Positions 5,887-9,725 of a stretch of DNA of 9,725 nucleotides are shown piece after piece. Origin of the DNA: CAZWCX01 sp964632945 (lineage in GTDB: Bacteria > Planctomycetota > MHYJ01 > WSZJ01 > CAZWCX01); the NCBI GenBank assembly GCA_964632945.1, contig CAZWCX010000205.1, positions 1 to 9,725 on the forward strand. Direction: 5' to 3'. The number at the start of each line of letters is the position of its first letter. Within the stretch, counting starts at the first letter, position 1. Made by a program: the position numbers and the translations under genes. The notes below the pieces were generated by a model that saw only the letters and a list, made by a program, of their open reading frames with translations, made no database searches and was not told where the DNA came from.

Positions 5887-7248
5887 CTATTTCCCGAACG
5901 ACGGAAGCGTGGGCAACAGCGCCTCGATGCGCGGATCGTCGCGCAGCGCGCGCAGGTCCTGATCGTCTTCGACCATTTCCCGATACAGGTGGCCCTGTCC
6001 CGCCAGGAGCTGAAGATCGGCCACGGCGCGATTGAGCATGCCGAGAGTGGCGTAGCTCTTCGCGCGCAGGAGGAGGATCGGCACGTCGCTGTAGGCGCGC
6101 GCCAGGCACTTGAGGAACTCGCGGTCCAGGTGGTCCATCTTGCCGAGGCGGGCCTCGATCCAAAGCAGTTTCGCCTTCACGTAGGGGTCGTCCAGCAGGG
6201 CCGCGCAGGCGGGAGCGAGATGCTCGGCGGCGGTGGCCATGTCCTGCTCGCGCAGGGCATGGTGCACGAGGGCGTAGTGGGCCGCGGTGCGCGCGGGGGG
6301 ATGGGAGAGGAGCGCGGTCCAGACTTCGCGCGAGACGTCCCCCTTGCCGAGCGCGCCGAAGAGGAACGCCTGCCAGCCCAGGAGGTGCGGATCCCCGGGC
6401 CGCCGGACGAGCGCCCGTTCCAGGGCCTCGAGGGCGGGGCCGAATTCGGCCGCGCGGAGAGCGAGGAAGACGGGGGTTTCCGGCATGACGAGGAGCTCCC
6501 GCCGCAATCGGGTGTCGGTGGACTCGAGCGCCCGCGAGGCGGCAAACGCGCCGGCGAGGCAGACCCCCCAGAGGGCGACGGCGCCGACTCGGGCGGTCCT
6601 TCGACGCGCCGGGACGAGGCGGCCGGCGGCCCAAAGGAGGAGGAAGAGCAGCGCCGAGGCCCCGACGCCGGCCTCGATCCGGGTCGCCCAGGACGATCCC
6701 TCTCCCTCGCGGTGGCGGGCGGCATAGCCGACCATCATGGCGAGCGTCAGCTCGGGGACGTCCACCGCGGAGATCGGTTGCGCGAAGCCGGTGACTTTCC
6801 AGTCCCCGCCGGCGCGGGTCCATTCGACCAGGAAGAAGTGCTCCCGCGGAGGCTTTTCTCCGTGGGCCACCACTTCGGCGCGTCCGTCCGCCACGCGACG
6901 TCCGGTGATTTCGAAGCGCATCTCCCGCAGGTCGGCCGCAATGCCCTTGGCCACTCCCTCCAGCGCCTGGCGGAACAGCGCGCGCGTGGGTTCGTCGTCC
7001 GTCACGGCGACGCCGCGGTCGCGCAGTCGGGAGAAGGTCTCCGTACGGATGGTGGAGGGATCCAGCGCGCGCAGCAGCGGAGAGGCATCCCCGGTGACGA
7101 GTTGCCGGAACAGCGAGACGGCCTGCGCCTCGATCTCCTTCTCATCCGAGTCGGGATTCGCGGGCTGGGCGCAGGAAACCGCCGCCGCAAGCAGGAGCGC
7201 GGCGAACGCCCCTGCCGGCGCGAGGACCCGGATGCCGTAGCCGGTCAT
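5887..7248 (-). CDS. Lipoprotein-like membrane protein with a C-terminal TPR-like region
   Basis: This 453-residue protein is not a family I can name. Residues 1-26 form a signal peptide with a possible lipobox ending at Cys26 (AVSC), so the N-terminus may be lipidated. Residues 35-165 form a soluble domain that could be of the DUF4440/SnoaL type, given the pattern of an early helix (IEAQAVSLFRQLVTGD) and a late HFFLVEWTRAGGDWKVTGF strand pair at 137-155; this is a guess. Two hydrophobic helices follow at about 194-209 and 222-239, with an Arg-rich loop (RLVPARRRTAR) between them. Residues 255-450 are helical with TPR-like units. The positive loop predicts that both the N-terminal and C-terminal domains face the periplasm. 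The start at 7248 lies 11 bp after the His-rich lipoprotein stop, with a weak ribosome binding site, so it is probably translated by coupling from that gene. Confidence 0.8.
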   Translation of the reverse strand: MTGYGIRVLAPAGAFAALLLAAAVSCAQPANPDSDEKEIEAQAVSLFRQLVTGDASPLLRALDPSTIRTETFSRLRDRGVAVTDDEPTRALFRQALEGVAKGIAADLREMRFEITGRRVADGRAEVVAHGEKPPREHFFLVEWTRAGGDWKVTGFAQPISAVDVPELTLAMMVGYAARHREGEGSSWATRIEAGVGASALLFLLLWAAGRLVPARRRTARVGAVALWGVCLAGAFAASRALESTDTRLRRELLVMPETPVFLALRAAEFGPALEALERALVRRPGDPHLLGWQAFLFGALGKGDVSREVWTALLSHPPARTAAHYALVHHALREQDMATAAEHLAPACAALLDDPYVKAKLLWIEARLGKMDHLDREFLKCLARAYSDVPILLLRAKSYATLGMLNRAVADLQLLAGQGHLYREMVEDDQDLRALRDDPRIEALLPTLPSFGK

Positions 7249-7259
7249 GCGGAACCGCG

Positions 7260-7994
7260 CTATTTCCCGCCCCCGGTCGGATGCTCGCCGTGCGGGTGAT
7301 CCCCGCTCGGGTGTTCGCCGGCCGGGTGTTCGCCCTTGGGGTGATCCCCGCTCGGGTGCTCGCCGGCCGGGTGTTCGCCCTTGGGGTGTTCTCCGCTCGG
7401 ATGCTCGCCGGCGGGCGCGCCTTCCGCGGCCGGTTCGGGCTCCGGCGGGAGCACGGCGACCGGCACGCGGACGATCTTGCTCGCCCGGTGATCCATGTCC
7501 ATGTTGCGGCCGCGATGCCTCATGTTGGCGTCCTGGACGTCGGCTTGCGCCTTGACGCGGGGGTGCTGCCGGTGGGTGAGCCACATCACCTCGACGACGT
7601 AGGTGCCCTGAGGAAGCTGGTCCTCGCGGAAGGGGCCGAGGACGGCGCGGAAACGGTGGTCGCGGGCAACCACGTCCGCCCAGGTCTTGTAGAGGCGGGT
7701 GCCCATGGGGCGCAGCGCAACGACGACGTCGGTGTCGTCGGGCATCTCGGTGTATCCGTCGACGACGATCGCCTTGACGGGCACGTCGCCCTCGCGGCCC
7801 ATTTCCACGCCGACCTGGACGACATCCATGCGTCCGGCGAGGCAGCCCCAGGTGTCGAGCTCCTCGTCCGGATAGGGTTCCAGCGCTTCCTGGAAGCGGC
7901 CATCCTGGTTGATCATCCGGGAGGGCTTGACGCAACCCCCGACGGCCGAGGCCAGAACGATCGCCGCGACGGCGAGAACGCACTTCGCTCGCAT
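7260..7994 (-). CDS. Lipoprotein with a C-terminal His-rich pentapeptide-repeat tail
   Basis: This 244-residue protein begins with a lipoprotein signal (residues 1-20) and lipobox VGGC, giving Cys21 as the lipidated residue. The central part (about 30-185) has beta-rich character, with strands such as VPVKAIVVDGYTEM (71-84) and TYVVEVMWLT (131-140) and a TDVVVALRPMGTRLY stretch. This suggests a single carbohydrate-binding-like or Ig-like fold, but I recognise no family. After a Pro/Glu linker (183-195), residues 196-240 are nine G-E/D-H-P-x pentapeptides, each with one His. Such a tail could bind Zn, Ni or Cu, or simply act as a spacer. The ATG at 7994 has GGGAGGG about six bases upstream. 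The TPR-like lipoprotein follows 11 bp later, so the two probably work together at the cell envelope. Confidence 0.85.
   Translation of the reverse strand: MRAKCVLAVAAIVLASAVGGCVKPSRMINQDGRFQEALEPYPDEELDTWGCLAGRMDVVQVGVEMGREGDVPVKAIVVDGYTEMPDDTDVVVALRPMGTRLYKTWADVVARDHRFRAVLGPFREDQLPQGTYVVEVMWLTHRQHPRVKAQADVQDANMRHRGRNMDMDHRASKIVRVPVAVLPPEPEPAAEGAPAGEHPSGEHPKGEHPAGEHPSGDHPKGEHPAGEHPSGDHPHGEHPTGGGK
7275..7409 (-). repeat. Nine 15-bp tandem repeats encoding G(E/D)HPx
   Basis: The nine units lie in frame at the end of the lipoprotein gene. A higher-order 45-bp period is visible: the K-GEHPA-GEHPS-GDHP arrangement occurs twice in succession. In-frame tandem DNA of this kind is prone to slip and change copy number, which would vary the number of His residues without breaking the frame. 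Confidence 0.9.
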
Positions 7995-8020
7995 GACACC
8001 CTCCCAGACGAACCGGAATC

Positions 8021-8041
8021 CGGCCGGGACGGGCCCGGCCG
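8021..8041. other. GC-rich hairpin in the lipoprotein leader
   Basis: CGGCCGGG (8021-8028) and CCCGGCCG (8034-8041) form an 8-bp perfect stem with a 5-base loop. It lies 27 bp upstream of the lipoprotein start on the minus strand. No T-run follows on that strand. It could stabilise the leader, influence ribosome access, or help end the peptidase transcript. Confidence 0.4.
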
Positions 8042-8061
8042 CGCATTTCCTATGATCGGCA

Positions 8062-8088
8062 GCGGGGCGTATTCTAGTGAAGCCCCGC
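8062..8088. promoter_or_regulatory. Inverted repeat GCGGGGC-N13-GCCCCGC around a candidate -10 box
   Basis: A 7-bp perfect inverted repeat (8062-8068 and 8082-8088) encloses the minus-strand hexamer TAGAAT (8076-8071), 5/6 to the -10 consensus. TTGCGT (8100-8095) is a weak -35 with an 18-bp spacer. The pair could be the promoter of the lipoprotein operon, with the repeat as an operator. It could instead be a hairpin ending the peptidase transcript, whose stop is at 8114. Confidence 0.35.
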
Positions 8089-8113
8089 CGCGGGACGCAA
8101 GCGGATTCTCGCC

Positions 8114-9214
8114 TCAGAGGACCTCGCCGCCCTTCGCGCTGCACAGGACGTCGTTTTCGTGCCGGACCCCGAATCGACCCGGCAGGTAGATTCCGGGCTC
8201 GATGGTGAAGACGTTGCCGGGCAGGAGCCCGACGTCATTGCCGGCGACGAGGTACGGTTCCTCATGAATGTCCATGCCGAGCCCGTGGCCGGTGCGGTGG
8301 GTGAAGTACGGGCCGTAGCCGGCCTCCTCGATGACCGCGCGGGCGGCCGCATTGACCGCTGCCGCGGCGATGCCGGGGCGAACGGCGGCGAGCGCGGCCT
8401 TGAAGGCGCGCACGACCGCGTCGCGGATCTTCTCGTACTCCGCGGGGGTCCCGTTCCCGAACCAGAACGATCGGGTCAGGTCGGACTGGTAGCCGCCGAA
8501 GGTGCAGCCGAAGTCGAGCAGCACGGCATCGCTCCTGCGCAGCTTGCGCGGCCCCCCCGGCGCGTGCGGGATGGCGGAGGTCGGTCCGAATTGGACGAGC
8601 GTCCAGGGCTCGGCGCCGCCGCGCCGGGCCATCGCATCCCGGAGTTCCTCACCCACCTCGGCCTCGGTGCGACCCGCGCGCAGGCGCGCCTTCACCTCGT
8701 CGAACGCCCTGCGGGCGATCGCCAGGGCGCCCTTGATCTTCTCGATCTCCTCCGTGGACTTGACCGAGCGCAGGCGAACGAAGGGTGCGCGCGCTTCGGG
8801 CGACCGCGTACCGCCGAAGGCGCGCGCCAGGTCCTCCGCCGTGCGCACTTCCGTGGTCGGCTCGAGCCCGAGTCGTCCCGGCCGGATCTTGTGCTCGCGG
8901 CAGACTCGCGCCACCAGGGCATAGGGGTCCTCGTGTTCCTGCCAGAGCCGCAGGTCGCGGGTGACGGGCGTCTGCCCGAGCCGGTCGATTTCGAAGGCCG
9001 GACCGACCAGGACCGGCTTCCCGGCGCGCGGCACGAGCAACGTCAGCAATCGCTCGCTGCGGTGGATCGCCAGCCCGGTGAGGTAGGTGAACGAGGTCGA
9101 GGGGGTGAGGAGGGCCGCGTCGAGCGACTCGCGCGCCAACTCGCGGCGCAGGCGCGTCAGGCGGGCCGAGTAGACGGCGGCCGGGAAGGGAAGGGTCGCG
9201 GTGGCTGCGGCCAT
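8114..9214 (-). CDS. M24B-family Xaa-Pro peptidase
   Basis: This 366-residue protein is a metallopeptidase of the Xaa-Pro aminopeptidase/dipeptidase type, which releases residues preceding proline in the cytoplasm. Residues 15-145 form the creatinase N-like domain and 155-360 the pita-bread catalytic domain. The five di-metal ligands are all present: Asp234 (LLDFGCTFGGYQSD), Asp245, His310 (TGHGLGMDIHEEP), Glu339 (FTIEPGIYLPG) and Glu353 (GVRHENDV). Supporting His217 and His317 are also present. In the last motif, His352 replaces the more usual Ile before the ligand. The length matches Gram-positive-like 350-370-residue enzymes rather than the longer E. coli PepP. The ATG at 9214 has a weak AGGGAG about ten bases upstream. 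It is divergent from the ferredoxin gene. Whether it prefers dipeptides or longer peptides cannot be told. Confidence 0.93.
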   Translation of the reverse strand: MAAATATLPFPAAVYSARLTRLRRELARESLDAALLTPSTSFTYLTGLAIHRSERLLTLLVPRAGKPVLVGPAFEIDRLGQTPVTRDLRLWQEHEDPYALVARVCREHKIRPGRLGLEPTTEVRTAEDLARAFGGTRSPEARAPFVRLRSVKSTEEIEKIKGALAIARRAFDEVKARLRAGRTEAEVGEELRDAMARRGGAEPWTLVQFGPTSAIPHAPGGPRKLRRSDAVLLDFGCTFGGYQSDLTRSFWFGNGTPAEYEKIRDAVVRAFKAALAAVRPGIAAAAVNAAARAVIEEAGYGPYFTHRTGHGLGMDIHEEPYLVAGNDVGLLPGNVFTIEPGIYLPGRFGVRHENDVLCSAKGGEVL

Positions 9215-9261
9215 GACGGTCGGTCTCCCTGCGGAAATGGGTGCCCCGGGACGAGCGACAC

Positions 9262-9291
9262 ACTATAATGCAGGCATCGGGAATCCGTCCA
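9262..9291 (-). promoter_or_regulatory. Candidate promoter for the peptidase gene
   Basis: On the minus strand, TGGACG (9291-9286) and TATAGT (9267-9262) are spaced by 18 bp, matching consensus at 4/6 and 5/6. The -10 box is 47 bp from the ATG at 9214. It overlaps the plus-strand -10 box for the ferredoxin gene. Confidence 0.4.
9264..9269 (+). promoter_or_regulatory. -10 box TATAAT for the ferredoxin gene
   Basis: A perfect TATAAT sits in GC-rich DNA, 47 bp before the ATG at 9317. I see no good -35 hexamer 16-19 bp upstream, so it may need an activator or a different sigma factor. It shares its core with the opposite-strand TATAGT, suggesting a bidirectional promoter. Confidence 0.45.
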
Positions 9292-9316
9292 GCGCCGCCC
9301 GACTCGTGAGGTCGTC

Positions 9317-9643
9317 ATGGAAACGCAACCCTCCCCGTATCGCCGGATGATCCTGGTCTGCGTTCGGGAACGGGACGGCGGAGAAGCCGCCTGCGGCACC
9401 CGCGGTTCGGAGCACCTGCTCGAGCGACTCAAACTCCACGTGAGGGATCGCGGCCTCAAGGGTCTGATCCGGGTCTGCAGCACCGGCTGCCTGGACCAGT
9501 GCGCCGCCGGGCCGAACGTGATGATCATGCCCGACAACCTCTGGCTGACGGGGGTCACCGCCGCGGACGTGGACGGCATCATCGAGACGTACATCGCCCC
9601 GCTCGAGCGGGAAGCGAGCGTCCCCGCGCCCGAGAGCGACTAG
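9317..9643 (+). CDS. Thioredoxin-like [2Fe-2S] ferredoxin
   Basis: This 108-residue protein is an electron carrier of the thioredoxin-like [2Fe-2S] family (related to NuoE and Aquifex Fd4). The four expected cluster cysteines are Cys15 and Cys26 (11 apart), then Cys58 and Cys62 in STGCLDQCAAGP. Cys54 is an additional cysteine. The C-terminal strand and helix (PDNLWLTGVTAADVDGIIETYI, described at 72-93) follow the family pattern, in which W and the DVD motif pack on the thioredoxin fold. It is about the usual 100-110-residue length. GAGG at 9307-9311 lies just upstream of the ATG at 9317. It is transcribed away from the peptidase gene. Its stop codon lies inside the right arm of the inverted repeat, one base from the arm's edge. 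The partner enzyme is not in the window. Confidence 0.93.
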   Translation: METQPSPYRRMILVCVRERDGGEAACGTRGSEHLLERLKLHVRDRGLKGLIRVCSTGCLDQCAAGPNVMIMPDNLWLTGVTAADVDGIIETYIAPLEREASVPAPESD

Positions 9644-9693
9644 TGGGGCTTCAACCTTGAGATCCTAGGCTCGGCCGAGGCGATTTTCGCGCC
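9640..9693 (+). repeat. Right arm of the 54-bp inverted repeat
   Basis: This copy matches 1-54 in inverted orientation at 51 of 54 positions. It begins one base before the ferredoxin stop codon, so the TAG lies inside the element. It contains CCTAGG, CTCGGCCGAG and GCGATTTTCGC palindromes in a row. The homology may run beyond 9693, but the left arm stops at the window edge and cannot show this. Confidence 0.85.
9664..9687 (+). terminator. Terminator-like hairpin in the right repeat arm
   Basis: CCTAGGC (9664-9670) and GCCGAGG (9674-9680) pair across a TCG loop with one A-G mismatch, followed by CGATTTT. The location 20 bp after the ferredoxin stop is right for an intrinsic terminator, though the T-run is short and set off by three bases. 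Confidence 0.45.
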
Positions 9694-9716
9694 CGGCGAG
9701 GCGCGCGGAGGAGGCG

Positions 9717-9725
9717 ATGCCCCCG
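9717..9725 (+). CDS. Possible first codons of a truncated downstream gene
   Basis: GGAGGAGG (9707-9714) stands just before an ATG at 9717, which reads Met-Pro-Pro and runs off the window. The spacing of the GGAGG core suits translation initiation. Nothing can be said about the product. Confidence 0.35.

Noticed and set aside
7275..7409. CRISPR array
   Set aside because: The 15-bp units are contiguous without spacers and encode an in-frame pentapeptide repeat.
8074..8087. CTAGTGAAGCCCC resembles the outer end of the repeat arm
   Set aside because: The shared stretch is about nine bases and the order of blocks differs. Chance similarity is reasonable in a 10-kb window.
1..9693. A composite transposon or linear replicon with terminal inverted repeats
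   Set aside because: No transposase, recombinase, replication or partition gene is present. The cargo looks like ordinary chromosomal genes, and a further gene appears to start outside the right arm.

Overview
The window is very GC-rich and densely coding. Start codons are nearly all ATG, usually behind a GGAGG-type ribosome binding site. Two proteins carry lipoprotein signals and one combines such a signal with two inner-membrane helices, which suggests a diderm bacterium. The bacterial-type deoxyhypusine synthase homologue and the prokaryotic RING-finger protein fit an uncultured, high-GC, soil- or sediment-type lineage. I cannot place it more precisely. There is no tRNA, rRNA, CRISPR array, transposase, integrase or phage gene.

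Layout: (1) 1-426 has no convincing gene, but its first 54 bp are one arm of a long inverted repeat. (2) 427-1721, plus strand: a small membrane-anchored protein of unknown function, then a HAD-superfamily hydrolase. (3) 1781-9214, minus strand, read right to left: an M24B Xaa-Pro peptidase; a His-rich lipoprotein with nine pentapeptide repeats; a lipoprotein-like, two-helix, TPR-like protein; peptide deformylase overlapping a YgfZ/GcvT-type folate-binding protein by ATGA; a deoxyhypusine-synthase-like enzyme; a small TPR-like protein; and a C-terminal RING-finger protein. (4) 9317-9643, plus strand: a thioredoxin-like [2Fe-2S] ferredoxin, divergent from the peptidase. (5) The second arm of the inverted repeat, starting at the ferredoxin stop codon, then the probable first codons of another gene.

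The genes fall into functional groups rather than one pathway: protein maturation (def), Fe-S maintenance (ygfZ, ferredoxin), peptide turnover (peptidase), polyamine chemistry (deoxyhypusine synthase homologue) and two uncharacterised pairs (His-rich lipoprotein + TPR lipoprotein; TPR + RING). Likely transcription units are 7994-5887, 5801-4150 (perhaps continuing through the deoxyhypusine synthase homologue) and 2916-1781. The most unusual features are the 54-bp inverted repeat with terminator-like structure at both ends of the window, the apparently leaderless def gene behind an extended -10 promoter, the Asp-to-Asn change in the HAD active site, and the His-rich repeat lipoprotein.
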